Shown: piece by piece, positions 26,139-34,657 of the stretch
How the letters are laid out: each line of letters opens with the position of its first letter
Position numbering within the stretch: position 1 is the stretch's first letter
NCBI RefSeq assembly: GCF_001595645.1
Contig: NZ_LNKT01000001.1
Span: forward strand, 372,001 to 436,000
Length of the DNA: 64,000 nt
Reading direction: 5' to 3'
Source of the DNA: Sulfurovum riftiae
GTDB lineage: Bacteria > Campylobacterota > Campylobacteria > Campylobacterales > Sulfurovaceae
Position numbers and translations under genes: made by a program
Notes under the pieces: generated by a model
What the model was told of the DNA's origin: nothing
Seen by the model: the letters and a program-made list of their open reading frames with translations, nothing else
Databases searched by the model: none

Positions 26139-26510
26139 CTAGAAAGAGTCAAATAATTCTGTAAATGTTTCAGGTATACGTCTTGGCCGTCCACCAGAGA
26201 TATAGACAAGTGTTATCTCCATGGTAAAGATCTTTTGATCTTCCTTGAATATCTCCTGCAGCAGGACCATGGAACTATTTTTTTGTGTCAGGATCTTCGA
26301 AGTGACCTCCAGCATATCCCCAAGTGTCGAAGTGGCCAGAAATGAGGCTTTGATGTCACGGACCACGAAACCGCTGTTGCTACCGTCTCCGGGCTTCATG
26401 TCACGTTCAAAAAATATCTCGGAACGGGCCCTCTCGCAGAAATTGATGTATCGGGTATGATACACAATGCCCCCGGCATCGGTATCCTCATAGTAAACGC
26501 GTATTTTCAT
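26139..26510 (-). CDS. ybgC: YbgC/4-hydroxybenzoyl-CoA-type acyl-CoA thioesterase
   Basis: A 123-residue hot-dog-fold thioesterase. The active-site motif YYEDTDAGGIVYH (D11, H18) is intact and the length is normal. YbgC proteins hydrolyse short-chain acyl-CoA and are often linked to the Tol-Pal envelope system. Here the neighbours are a permease and a cytochrome c, not tol genes. Transcribed alone or with the downstream permease; 84 bases separate them. Confidence 0.88.
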   Translation of the reverse strand: MKIRVYYEDTDAGGIVYHTRYINFCERARSEIFFERDMKPGDGSNSGFVVRDIKASFLATSTLGDMLEVTSKILTQKNSSMVLLQEIFKEDQKIFTMEITLVYISGGRPRRIPETFTELFDSF

Positions 26511-26532
26511 AAATGTACTTTCTAATGGTTTG

Positions 26533-26548
26533 CTGTATGATTATACAG
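26533..26548. promoter_or_regulatory. Inverted repeat between ybgC and the cytochrome c gene
   Basis: CTGTAT-GATT-ATACAG is a perfect 6-bp inverted repeat just upstream of the thioesterase start. A related half (ATACAGTCTGTAG) lies about 35 bases further on. It could be an operator shared by the two divergent genes. The evidence is only symmetry. Confidence 0.3.
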
Positions 26549-26673
26549 TGTATTTCCTTTTGCCGAATATGAAAACAAATACAGTCTGTAGATACAAATA
26601 TCTTCCACAATTCACATTAAATTAACATTGGACGAATATAATAAAGAAATTTTTCGTTCAAGGATAATAACAG

Positions 26674-27450
26674 ATGAAGAGAACACTACTTTTTTTAGGT
26701 GCAGCAACTGCAGTGGCATTTGCCGGAAACGGTGAAGCGCTGGTCAAGAAACATTGTGCGAGCTGCCATATGCTTAAAAAACCGGAACCTTTGGAGATGG
26801 AGGCAGTAAAAGCACCACCGTTCGATGCGGTTGTTTTCCATGTGAAAGATGCGATCAGTGATGCCGGTGAGCAGAAAATGTTCATGATCGATTATATTCA
26901 GGATCCGGATGCTTCCAAATCGGTATGTGAATCCAACAAAGTGACGAAGTTCGGTGTTATGCCATCGATGAAGGGTCAGGTAACGGAAGCAGAGCTCAAC
27001 GAGATAATGGATTATCTTCTAGAGACATACCCGCATCCTGAATTCGTCAGTATGCTCAATGAGATCTTGAAAAATGATGCATTGGCAGCACTCAAGAGTT
27101 CTCCCTTCCTTATCAATAACAGCAATTTGCCGCATATGACCAAACTGCTCATTCAGAATTGGGATAAAGCGAAGCTTGGATTGACCGCTGAGCAGAAAGA
27201 GAAACTTTTAATAGTCCGTAAAGAGACGATGAACGGTGTTGCAGAGATCAGAAAAAAACTTAAAGTCCTTGAATTCGATGTGGCTGATGCGATGATGGAC
27301 CGTGAAGATCCAAAAAGTGTTGAGAAGCTGCTTGAAGAAATTGCCAAACTCAAACTTGAAGCAACAAAGATCCACATCAAGTGTATCTCGGAGACGACTT
27401 CCATACTCAGTGAGGAGCAGGTGGCAGTGCTTCTGCCGTTCTGGAACTAG
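26674..27450 (+). CDS. Cytochrome c fused to a CpxP/Spy-like LTxxQ domain
   Basis: A 258-residue exported protein. A signal peptide (residues 1-17) precedes a small cytochrome c domain with haem site C28-A-S-C31-H32 and a likely axial methionine in FGVMPSMKG. From about residue 110 the sequence becomes helical. It carries LTAEQKEKLLIVRKE at 170-184 and LSEEQ near the end, the paired LTxxQ signature of periplasmic CpxP/Spy/CnrX-like proteins. The two halves are in one uninterrupted frame. A TATAAT promoter is visible at about 26636. The joined domains suggest a periplasmic redox or metal sensor or chaperone; the function is unproven. Confidence 0.85.
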   Translation: MKRTLLFLGAATAVAFAGNGEALVKKHCASCHMLKKPEPLEMEAVKAPPFDAVVFHVKDAISDAGEQKMFMIDYIQDPDASKSVCESNKVTKFGVMPSMKGQVTEAELNEIMDYLLETYPHPEFVSMLNEILKNDALAALKSSPFLINNSNLPHMTKLLIQNWDKAKLGLTAEQKEKLLIVRKETMNGVAEIRKKLKVLEFDVADAMMDREDPKSVEKLLEEIAKLKLEATKIHIKCISETTSILSEEQVAVLLPFWN

Positions 27451-27478
27451 AATTTCCGATAGAACAGAAGCCGTCTTG

Positions 27479-27498
27479 CAGGGAAAGCGCTTTCCCTG
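27479..27498. terminator. Bidirectional hairpin between convergent genes
   Basis: CAGGGAAAGC followed directly by GCTTTCCCTG is a perfect 20-bp palindrome between the cytochrome c gene and the convergent pqiC gene. It probably ends transcription, though no strong T-run follows. Confidence 0.5.
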
Positions 27499-27518
27499 AC
27501 AGGGGCTGACAAACTGTC

Positions 27519-28097
27519 TTAAAGGCGTGTACGTATCTTGTTTGCAATACGTCTGCTCAGTCTCTCCAGGAGTCGGCTCTGTGTATCGATGATCTCATCA
27601 AGTGTTTTTCCGCCCTGTGCGGTATAATTGATCGATTCGCTGTAGAGTACTTTGTTGTCTTCTTTATTGACAAAGCTCCATCTTCCCTGAAGCGTTACAC
27701 TGCCTGTTTCGTAACCGTCGAATCTGTCGATAGTGACGTAGATACGGTATCTGTCATCGATAGGCTCTTCCCATGGATAGTTGAGGAAGGTGTATCGCGG
27801 AAGCAGAACAGCGATGTTGTGCATAAGAACAGACTGAATATTCTTGGCGAACGATCCTGCCCAGAGATCTGTCTCATGTACATTGATACGTCCGGCGCTC
27901 ATGCGGGTCACGATTTCGGATTTATGAAGGTACTCGGCCACTTCCACTTCAGCAATACCGATGACCGTGCCTCTCTTGCTTTGACTGCTACCTGTCGTTT
28001 GTGGACTCTTCGGATGGAGCTGATAGAAGTTCGACTTGCTGCTGCAGCCGCTGAACAGCCCCAGTGCGACCATAAGTAAAACGATATTTTTCCTCAT
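27519..28097 (-). CDS. pqiC: PqiC-family outer membrane lipoprotein
   Basis: A 192-residue lipoprotein (lipobox LFSGC near residue 18) of the ABC-transport-auxiliary / PqiC (YmbA) family. The FYQLHP start of the mature protein and the pattern RYRIYVTIDRFDGYETGSVTLQGRW are characteristic. It would cap the PqiB tunnel at the outer membrane. It overlaps the pqiB stop by one base, at the end of a four-gene operon. Confidence 0.87.
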   Translation of the reverse strand: MRKNIVLLMVALGLFSGCSSKSNFYQLHPKSPQTTGSSQSKRGTVIGIAEVEVAEYLHKSEIVTRMSAGRINVHETDLWAGSFAKNIQSVLMHNIAVLLPRYTFLNYPWEEPIDDRYRIYVTIDRFDGYETGSVTLQGRWSFVNKEDNKVLYSESINYTAQGGKTLDEIIDTQSRLLERLSRRIANKIRTRL

Positions 28098-29692
28098 TAT
28101 TTTCCTTTGATAAGTGATTCCGGATGCCGCTCAAGATAGTCGGTCAGGTTCTTGACGGAACGGCTGGTCCTCGTCATCTCTTCAAGCAGTTTGATGATCT
28201 TCTTGTTGATCTGTGCATTGGAGTCAAGATAATTCTTCTGAAGTGCCTGCATAGACGAACCGGCACCTTTCATCATGTTGTCCGTACTCTGAATGGTTGC
28301 ATCCAGTTTCGGGATGGTACCGGTTCTCAGGTCCTTGAGTGTCATTTGCAGTTCTTTGCCTATCTCTTCGAACGGAACGGCTGCAATGCGGTCAAGTACC
28401 GTTTTCAGGTCTGACTTGAGTGTTTCGATGGTCCCGGGTACTGTCGGTATCAGGTAGAGCCCATTCTCTTTTTTAAGACTTTCCGGAGGCACATCTTTGT
28501 GCATATCCAGGTCTACAAAAAGTTCCCCGGTAATGAGGTTACCACTTTTAAGCTGTGCTCTGAAGCCATTTTCTATCAGTTTTTTCAACACTTTGGCATT
28601 AGGTTCAGCACTGTGGTTGACATCCTGCGGGAATATCATGAAACGCTCGGGTTCCACTTTGATGAGGATGGGGATCTCAAACTTGGCATCATCTGCATTT
28701 CCGATAAGTGAGAAGTTCACGACCTCACCGATCTTCACACCGCGGAACTCTACCGGTGCACCTACCGAAAGTCCACGTATACTGCTTCCAAAATAGACCC
28801 AGAAGAAAAGTTCCCGCTTATAATGCATTTTTTTGGCATCTTTGATCGAGTTGTAAAGGATGAACTGATGGTTTTCCTTTACTTTTTTTACTGTTTCCGT
28901 CTGATGGAAGTTGTCAAATGCCAGACCTCCGGCAATGATGGATGTTAGGGATTCTGTGCGTATGTCCATACCATCTGCAGTGAAGGTGGCAGAGATACCG
29001 CTGGCATTCCAGAAGCGGGTATGGTCCGTTATGAGTCTATCATAGGGAGCTTTAATGAAAATTTCAATATCGATATTTTTGCCGTCAGGTGAGAGTCTGT
29101 AAGCACTGACGCTGCCTGCAGGGAGCTTTTTATAGTAAATGGGAGAACCGACACCTATGGAGCCGATGTCCTGTGCCTTGAGGGTGTATCGGGTCCCCTT
29201 TTCATCTGTAGAGATGACCGGCATGGTGTCAAGTCCCTTGAACTCTCTGACAGACTCTTTTCCCTTTTCCGGATCCATCACGATGTAGACACCTGAGAGA
29301 AGCGTATCGAGTCCTTCCACCTGATTGAGGCCGATACGGGCTTTCATGACCCAGAATCTACTCTTTTCACTCAGGTAGGATCTCATATTCTTTTTCATTT
29401 CCGCTGTAACGATGACATTGGAAAGGTCCTCGCTGAAGGCTACATCAGTGACTTTTCCTACTACAATGTCCTTGTATTTAATCACGGTCTTATCCGCCTG
29501 CACACCTTCTGCAGACTTGAAGGTGATGTGAATGACAGGACCTTTTTCATTGATACTCTGGATGATAAGCCATGCTCCGACAATGAGCGCCACGATCGGT
29601 ACGATCCATACTGTCGATATCGATTTGCGTTTCTTCCGCCATACGGCCTCTTCTATCTCTACATTTGAGAGATCATCATTACTGTTTTGCAT
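28097..29692 (-). CDS. pqiB: PqiB-type MCE-domain intermembrane lipid transport protein
   Basis: A 531-residue protein with one N-terminal membrane helix (about 22-44) and three MCE/MlaD domains, recognisable by repeated K(F/Y)KDIVVGKVTDVAF-, GSPIYYKKL- and GVKIGEVVNFSL-type segments. A long C-terminal coiled region (about 420-525) follows. E. coli PqiB forms a needle across the periplasm for lipid movement. It overlaps the upstream pqiA-like gene by 14 bases and pqiC by one. Confidence 0.9.
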   Translation of the reverse strand: MQNSNDDLSNVEIEEAVWRKKRKSISTVWIVPIVALIVGAWLIIQSINEKGPVIHITFKSAEGVQADKTVIKYKDIVVGKVTDVAFSEDLSNVIVTAEMKKNMRSYLSEKSRFWVMKARIGLNQVEGLDTLLSGVYIVMDPEKGKESVREFKGLDTMPVISTDEKGTRYTLKAQDIGSIGVGSPIYYKKLPAGSVSAYRLSPDGKNIDIEIFIKAPYDRLITDHTRFWNASGISATFTADGMDIRTESLTSIIAGGLAFDNFHQTETVKKVKENHQFILYNSIKDAKKMHYKRELFFWVYFGSSIRGLSVGAPVEFRGVKIGEVVNFSLIGNADDAKFEIPILIKVEPERFMIFPQDVNHSAEPNAKVLKKLIENGFRAQLKSGNLITGELFVDLDMHKDVPPESLKKENGLYLIPTVPGTIETLKSDLKTVLDRIAAVPFEEIGKELQMTLKDLRTGTIPKLDATIQSTDNMMKGAGSSMQALQKNYLDSNAQINKKIIKLLEEMTRTSRSVKNLTDYLERHPESLIKGK

Positions 29693-30308
29693 TACACTCC
29701 TTTGTATTGTCCCAGATAAGTTTCGGATCGAACGACATGGCTGAAAGCATGGTCATGATCACTACCAGAAGGAAAAAATTGGCACCCATACCCGGCGTGA
29801 TCTCTGTAAGCCCGCCAAAATGGACAAGTGCGACCATGGTGCCTACCACATAAACATCTACCATGGACCAGCGCCCGATGATCTCTGTAAGCATATAAAG
29901 CTTTTTTCGCCGCTTGCGATGCAGGCATGAGCCTTTCTGTACAGAGACAAGCAGATAGATAAGAATGAGTATCTTCAATATAGGTACGAAAATACTGGCG
30001 GTGAAGATGACAAAAGCGATAAGATAGGCTCCTGTATCGATAAAGTAAAGTACACCGCTCATGATGGTGTCTGACTCTGTACCGGCAAAAGTGATGACGT
30101 GCATCATCGGAAGAATATTGGCGGGAATATAGAAAACGATACTTGCAAGCAGGAATGCCCATGTTTTCTGAACGGCATCCGGTTTACGCAGATAGACCTC
30201 ACTGTCGCATCGGGGACAGTATGCTGCTTCTTTGGCAGACTGTATAGGTACTTTGACAATGGCATGGCAGACTGCACAGTTGGTCAGACCTCTCTCTATG
30301 GCTCTCAT
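29679..30308 (-). CDS. pqiA: PqiA-like membrane protein, second half
   Basis: A 209-residue PqiA-domain protein with a zinc-ribbon-like pair CAVCHAIV and CPRCDS near the N-terminus, then four membrane segments. In E. coli one PqiA of about 417 residues holds two such units; here each unit is its own gene. The previous gene (30305-30937) encodes the first unit and overlaps by 4 bases. It presumably feeds lipids to PqiB. Confidence 0.87.
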   Translation of the reverse strand: MRAIERGLTNCAVCHAIVKVPIQSAKEAAYCPRCDSEVYLRKPDAVQKTWAFLLASIVFYIPANILPMMHVITFAGTESDTIMSGVLYFIDTGAYLIAFVIFTASIFVPILKILILIYLLVSVQKGSCLHRKRRKKLYMLTEIIGRWSMVDVYVVGTMVALVHFGGLTEITPGMGANFFLLVVIMTMLSAMSFDPKLIWDNTKECNAKQ

Positions 30309-30937
30309 GCAGTTGCCCTTTCACGTTCCAGACGCTTGCGGTCTCCAATGCGCTCCCAGACCTGATGCGGATCGAAAATGGACTGTGCCGCTGCAAGGAT
30401 CAAGACCATGAGCATGAACGCCCATAACGATGTACCGGGGATGATCGTTCCCATTTTGACCAATTTGACGATGGAGACCAGTATGCCCAGGAAGAGGACA
30501 TCGAGCATACCCCAGGGAAGCAGGTTTTCCAGCATTTTCAGCATTTGGGTCGCATAGCGGGGGAGGTAACCATGGTAAAGTGAACCGAACAGTACACAGT
30601 AAAGCAGGATCCTGAAGAGTGGTACGACAATGGTCGTAAGCAGGATGGCTGTAGCCATCATCCACTGTTCATCCTGATAAAGATAAAAAATACTGGTCGC
30701 AAAATTAGCATGGGAACTGCTGCCGGCAACATGAAAGCTCAGAAAAGGAAAATAATTCGCTATGATAAAAAGGAAAAGTGCCGCAAGATTGTAGGCATAG
30801 AGTTTTTCCACCATTCCGGGCTTGTAGGTATAGAGTTTCGCCCCACAGTTGGGGCACTTGTATCGGCCTGGTCTGCCCGGTGTACTTATTTTACAGATCT
30901 CGTCACATTCATGGCAGATATGGTAGTGTACACGCAT
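30305..30937 (-). CDS. pqiA: PqiA-like membrane protein, first half
   Basis: A 210-residue PqiA-domain protein with zinc-ribbon-like cysteines (CHECDEICKI and CPNCG) and four membrane segments (from about residue 50). It is the first gene of the pqi operon and overlaps the second PqiA-like gene by the 4-base ATGA arrangement. The two would form the inner membrane unit together. The intergenic space upstream to 31160 is AT-rich and holds promoters for both directions. Confidence 0.87.
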   Translation of the reverse strand: MRVHYHICHECDEICKISTPGRPGRYKCPNCGAKLYTYKPGMVEKLYAYNLAALFLFIIANYFPFLSFHVAGSSSHANFATSIFYLYQDEQWMMATAILLTTIVVPLFRILLYCVLFGSLYHGYLPRYATQMLKMLENLLPWGMLDVLFLGILVSIVKLVKMGTIIPGTSLWAFMLMVLILAAAQSIFDPHQVWERIGDRKRLERERATA

Positions 30938-31081
30938 AAAGCATCCGTCTTTTTTTGATGATAGGATACCATTTTCTCACCTAAGATACGATTAATGGTA
31001 TTTTAGAGAATTCAGATATAAACGGAGCGGATCTAACTATAACCCTATAATTATTAGATATACAAATAATTATTATAATAT

Positions 31082-31124
31082 TTGACGAAAATTCAGCTTG
31101 ATTAAATTGTAATAAATTTATAAT
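31082..31124 (+). promoter_or_regulatory. Promoter region of SQR copy 1
   Basis: TTGACGAAA (31082), CAGCTTGATTAAAT and TATAAT (31119-31124) occur in the same order as TTGACGGAA, CAGCTTCATTAAAT and TATAAT before the second SQR gene (32724-32780). The -10 box is 35 bases from ATG 31160. The shared block shows that the upstream region was duplicated with the gene. Confidence 0.6.
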
Positions 31125-31159
31125 AATTTCGATTTTTTACATTTTAAAGAAGGAAGAAT

Positions 31160-32641
31160 ATGTCTAACAAAATTGAATCAAGCAAAATTGCATATGATGC
31201 TTTGAATCTTACAGAAGGTATGAGTAGAAGAGATGCATTGAAGGTTATGGGACTGACAGGTGGTGCTGCAATGATGCTGGGTGCACCTACAGAGGCGGAA
31301 GCTGGCCCAAGCAGTGACAAGAAGGTGAAGATCGTTATCGTTGGTGGCGGTGCCGGTGGTATCATGGCAGCTGCGAGACTGAGAAAAGCGGCATCCAATG
31401 CCGAGATCACACTGATCGCACCGAATGAAATACATCTCTATCAGCCGGGACAGGTCTTTATGGCTGCAGGACTCTACTCGGAAAGCGATATACAGCACAG
31501 GAACGCTGATTTCATTCCTGATGGTGTGAACTGGGTAAAAGACGAAGTAACTGTATTTGACCCGGATAACAATAAAGTAACGACAGCACAAAATGGCGAT
31601 ATCGCTTATGACTACCTGGTCGTTGCAACGGGGATCGCTTATGATTATGAGCGTATCGAAGGAATGAGTGCAGACCTCGTTGGGAAAAACGGTATCTCGT
31701 CAGTGTACCTTAACGACCCTGTAGCCGGAACAGCCAGAGGTGGTGTGGCAACAGCACAGTGGTTCAAAGACATGAGAGCGGCAGCAGAAGCGGCTTCTCC
31801 TGAAAATCCTATTAAAGTCATCTGTACACAGCCTGATACACCGATCAAATGTGGTGGGGCACCGCAGAAGATCCTTTACCTTTCCGACGACTACCTTAGA
31901 GGAAACGGACCTGTCGGCGGAGCGGATGTAAGTAAAAATGCACAGTTCAGCTTCTGTAAAAAAGGTACAAAACTCTTTGGATTGCCGAACTACAACAAGA
32001 CGCTGGTAGAAGAAGTAACACCGATGTATGGTAACATCACCGATAAGTGGGACCATATACTCAGAAAGATCGACGCAGAGAGAAAAGTAGCGACGTTCGA
32101 ACACAAGTACCAGACCAAAGGTGAATATGATGAGGATCTTAAAGAGTATGACATGATCGATCATAAAGAAACGGTAGAGCTGGAGTATGACTTCATTCAT
32201 GTTGTACCGCCTATGAAACCGGTCGATGCCGTTGCCAATTCTCCTCTCGGATGGCAGAAAGGGTCTGCAAAAGGGTGGTTGGAGTGTGATCAGTACACAC
32301 TGCAGCACAGACGCTATGAGAATGTATTTGGTATCGGGGATATTCTCGGTATACCAAAAGGTAAAACAGGTGGTTCTGCCAGACACCACGGGCCGATCCT
32401 GACAGAGAACCTTATCTCTGTGATCAATGGCAAGAAACCGGAAGCGAAATTTGACGGATATACGGTTTGTCCGCTTAAAACACAATATGGCGAGATTATG
32501 CTTGCAGAGTTCAATTTCGATGGTGTAGCACCATCTTTCCCTCTGCTCGATCCTGCAACACCAAGATGGATCTGGTGGGCCTTCGACCTCTATATGCTCA
32601 AACCTATGTACTGGCATTTGATGATGAGAGGCTTGATGTAA
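31160..32641 (+). CDS. sqr: Tat-exported sulfide:quinone oxidoreductase-like flavoprotein 1
   Basis: A 493-residue flavoprotein. A Tat signal (SRRDALKV at about 23-30, cleavage near AEAEAG) precedes the FAD site VIVGGGAGG. Redox cysteines C231 (PIKCGGAPQK) and C437 (TVCPLKT) match the two catalytic cysteines of SQR / flavocytochrome c. A C-terminal amphipathic segment (FDLYMLKPMYWHLMMRG) probably anchors it to the membrane. It would oxidise sulfide to polysulfide at the periplasmic face and reduce quinone. Compared with copy 2 it has extra cysteines (VICTQPD, SFCKK). AAGGAAG precedes the ATG. Confidence 0.9.
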   Translation: MSNKIESSKIAYDALNLTEGMSRRDALKVMGLTGGAAMMLGAPTEAEAGPSSDKKVKIVIVGGGAGGIMAAARLRKAASNAEITLIAPNEIHLYQPGQVFMAAGLYSESDIQHRNADFIPDGVNWVKDEVTVFDPDNNKVTTAQNGDIAYDYLVVATGIAYDYERIEGMSADLVGKNGISSVYLNDPVAGTARGGVATAQWFKDMRAAAEAASPENPIKVICTQPDTPIKCGGAPQKILYLSDDYLRGNGPVGGADVSKNAQFSFCKKGTKLFGLPNYNKTLVEEVTPMYGNITDKWDHILRKIDAERKVATFEHKYQTKGEYDEDLKEYDMIDHKETVELEYDFIHVVPPMKPVDAVANSPLGWQKGSAKGWLECDQYTLQHRRYENVFGIGDILGIPKGKTGGSARHHGPILTENLISVINGKKPEAKFDGYTVCPLKTQYGEIMLAEFNFDGVAPSFPLLDPATPRWIWWAFDLYMLKPMYWHLMMRGLM

Positions 32642-32659
32642 TCTCTCTTTGGCACTTTA

Positions 32660-32687
32660 AGAGAGCAGGGGGGGTCCCTTGCTCTCT
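32660..32687 (+). terminator. Terminator after SQR copy 1
   Basis: AGAGAGCA (32660-32667) pairs with TGCTCTCT (32680-32687), extended by G/C pairs around a G7 run, then a pyrimidine-rich tail. It lies 19 bases after the stop codon, separating the two SQR transcription units. Confidence 0.65.
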
Positions 32688-32723
32688 ATCTCCTCTTCCT
32701 TATATCTCAAACATAAATAAAAC

Positions 32724-32780
32724 TTGACGGAATAATCTATAATTTTTATCAGCTTCATTAAATCCTAAACGTTTTATAAT
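32724..32780 (+). promoter_or_regulatory. Promoter region of SQR copy 2
   Basis: It holds TTGACGGAA (32724), CAGCTTCATTAAAT (about 32750) and TATAAT (32775-32780), the last 33 bases before ATG 32814. The block is homologous to the region upstream of SQR copy 1, so both genes carry their own related promoters. Confidence 0.6.
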
Positions 32781-32813
32781 AATTAGAGACAAAATTGTAA
32801 AAAAGGAAAAATC

Positions 32814-34259
32814 ATGTCTAAAAAGATAGAATCAAGTAGAATTGCATTTGACGTATTAAATCCTATTGAGGATATGAGTAGAAGAGATGCCATGAAACTT
32901 TTGGGCTTGGGTGGTGCAGCAACGATGATGATGGGTGCTCCGACACAGGCGGAAGCGGGACCGAGCAGTGACAAGAAGGTCAAGGTCGTTGTGGTAGGTG
33001 GCGGTGCCGGTGGTATCATGGCGCTTGTAAGACTCTACAAAGCACTGCCAAACGCGGAGCTTACGATCATCGCACCCAACGAGATCCACCTCTATCAGCC
33101 GGGGCAGGTGTTTATGGCAGCAGGACTGTATACACATGATGATGTAGTAGGACATAACAAAGACCTGATCCCTTCAGGGGTAGAGTGGATCAAGGATGAA
33201 GTAGCGAACTTCGACCCTGATAACAACAAAGTAATTACACGGGCCGGTAAAGAGGTCGGATACGACTATATGGTCGTTGCTACGGGTATTGTCTACCATT
33301 ATGAGTGGATCAAAGGCCTAACAGCGGATGATATCGGTACGAACGGTATCTCTTCTGTCTATCTGAACGACCTTGAAAAAGGGACGACAAAGGGTGGTGA
33401 AGTGACATGGACGTGGTTCAATGAACTGAAAGCCGCTGCCGCTTCAGGCAAGAAACCGACCGCGATCTATACACAGCCAAATACACCGATCAAATGTGGT
33501 GGTGCGCCGCAGAAGATCCTCTATCTGAGTGCGGACCACTTGAGAAAAGAGGGTCTTGGCGCAAACTATATCTTCGCAACGAACGGCGGAAAACTCTTCG
33601 GTCTCAAAGAGATCGCAGAGTCACTTGGCGAAGTACAGAAACGGTATGACACGATTACCAATAAATTCAAACACAATCTTGTAGCGATGGATGTCGCCAA
33701 TAAAGTGGCGACATTCGAAAGAACATATGAGGTGAAGGGTGAATACGACGAGGATCTCAAAGAGTACGATATGATCACCAAGAAAGAGATGGTGGACATC
33801 AAGTACGACTTTATTCATGTTGTACCGCCTATGGGACCTCCGGCAGCGTTGGCAGAGTCCAAACTCGGATGGCAGAAAGGGTCTGCAAAAGGCTGGCTCG
33901 AAGTCGACCAGTATACGCTTCAGCACAGACGCTATCCCAATGTATTCGGTATCGGGGATGTCTGTGGTATCCCTAAAGGCAAGACGGGTGGATCTGCAAG
34001 ACACCACGGACCTATTACGGTAGGGAACCTTGTTGCTCAGATCAATGGAGAACCGCTTAAAGAGAAGTTCGACGGATATACCGTCTGTCCTTTGAAAACA
34101 GAGTATGGCAAGATCATCATGGCCGAGTTCGGTTATGAGGGGTATTTGCCGACTATACCGTTCCTCGATCCAGCAACACCGAGATGGTTCTGGTGGGCAT
34201 TCGACCTTTATATGCTCAAACCGATGTATTGGCATCTCATGATGAAGGGTTGGATGTAA
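32814..34259 (+). CDS. sqr: Tat-exported sulfide:quinone oxidoreductase-like flavoprotein 2
   Basis: A 481-residue close paralogue of the preceding flavoprotein, colinear throughout. It has the Tat signal (MSRRDAMKLLGLGG), VVVGGGAGG, C228 in PIKCGGAPQK, C425 in TVCPLKT, and the C-terminal anchor FDLYMLKPMYWHLMMKGWM. It lacks the ICTQ and SFCKK cysteines of copy 1 and has a different one in GDVCGIPKGK. Both copies keep the paired catalytic cysteines. The tandem with separate promoters suggests different expression or sulfide affinity. AAAAGGAAA precedes the ATG. Confidence 0.9.
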   Translation: MSKKIESSRIAFDVLNPIEDMSRRDAMKLLGLGGAATMMMGAPTQAEAGPSSDKKVKVVVVGGGAGGIMALVRLYKALPNAELTIIAPNEIHLYQPGQVFMAAGLYTHDDVVGHNKDLIPSGVEWIKDEVANFDPDNNKVITRAGKEVGYDYMVVATGIVYHYEWIKGLTADDIGTNGISSVYLNDLEKGTTKGGEVTWTWFNELKAAAASGKKPTAIYTQPNTPIKCGGAPQKILYLSADHLRKEGLGANYIFATNGGKLFGLKEIAESLGEVQKRYDTITNKFKHNLVAMDVANKVATFERTYEVKGEYDEDLKEYDMITKKEMVDIKYDFIHVVPPMGPPAALAESKLGWQKGSAKGWLEVDQYTLQHRRYPNVFGIGDVCGIPKGKTGGSARHHGPITVGNLVAQINGEPLKEKFDGYTVCPLKTEYGKIIMAEFGYEGYLPTIPFLDPATPRWFWWAFDLYMLKPMYWHLMMKGWM

Positions 34260-34275
34260 TTCCAGACTTTAGATT

Positions 34276-34301
34276 ACAAAGTGGACAGCTGTCCACTTTG
34301 T
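34276..34301. terminator. Perfect 26-bp palindrome after SQR copy 2
   Basis: ACAAAGTGGACAG (34276-34288) is followed directly by its reverse complement to 34301, 17 bases after the SQR stop. A T8 run comes about 12 bases later. It probably ends SQR transcription, though an uninterrupted palindrome could also be a protein-binding site. Confidence 0.5.
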
Positions 34302-34402
34302 AGCACCTGCATTTTTTTTCATCTATAACTCTCTTCTAATGACTGATCCTTAACTCTTTTTGTTATCATTACATCTATATTATCCGATTTAAAGGAAGAG
34401 TT

Positions 34403-34618
34403 ATGAAAAAAGAGTTAGCGATCTTCACGGGAATATTTCTGTTATTGGCTATAGGAATGCATTTCAAAGAGTGGACTTCTCACCCTATTGACCATATTAT
34501 GGCACTCCCTGATGCCGGTGCCTATGGTTTGGGTCCATTTCACCCGCTGATATTTACATTTGTGATCTATTTTATCTTGCTTGTCATTCGAGGTATTGTC
34601 AAACTCTTTGAAAGGTGA
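34403..34618 (+). CDS. Small two-helix membrane protein
   Basis: A 71-residue protein with two hydrophobic segments (about 5-20 and 48-66) and a His/Trp-containing loop (KEWTSHPIDHIM, PFHPL). AAAGGAAGAG precedes the ATG. I recognise no named family. It lies between the SQR pair and a convergent phosphatase gene and is probably a single-gene unit in the inner membrane. Confidence 0.7.
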   Translation: MKKELAIFTGIFLLLAIGMHFKEWTSHPIDHIMALPDAGAYGLGPFHPLIFTFVIYFILLVIRGIVKLFER

Positions 34619-34657
34619 GGTTCTCTTGCGTAGAAGTGGCAGCGTTGTCTGCCATTT

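Noticed and set aside
32668-32674. G7 run as a phase-variation tract
   Set aside because: It lies in the loop of a terminator between genes, where length change would have no clear effect.
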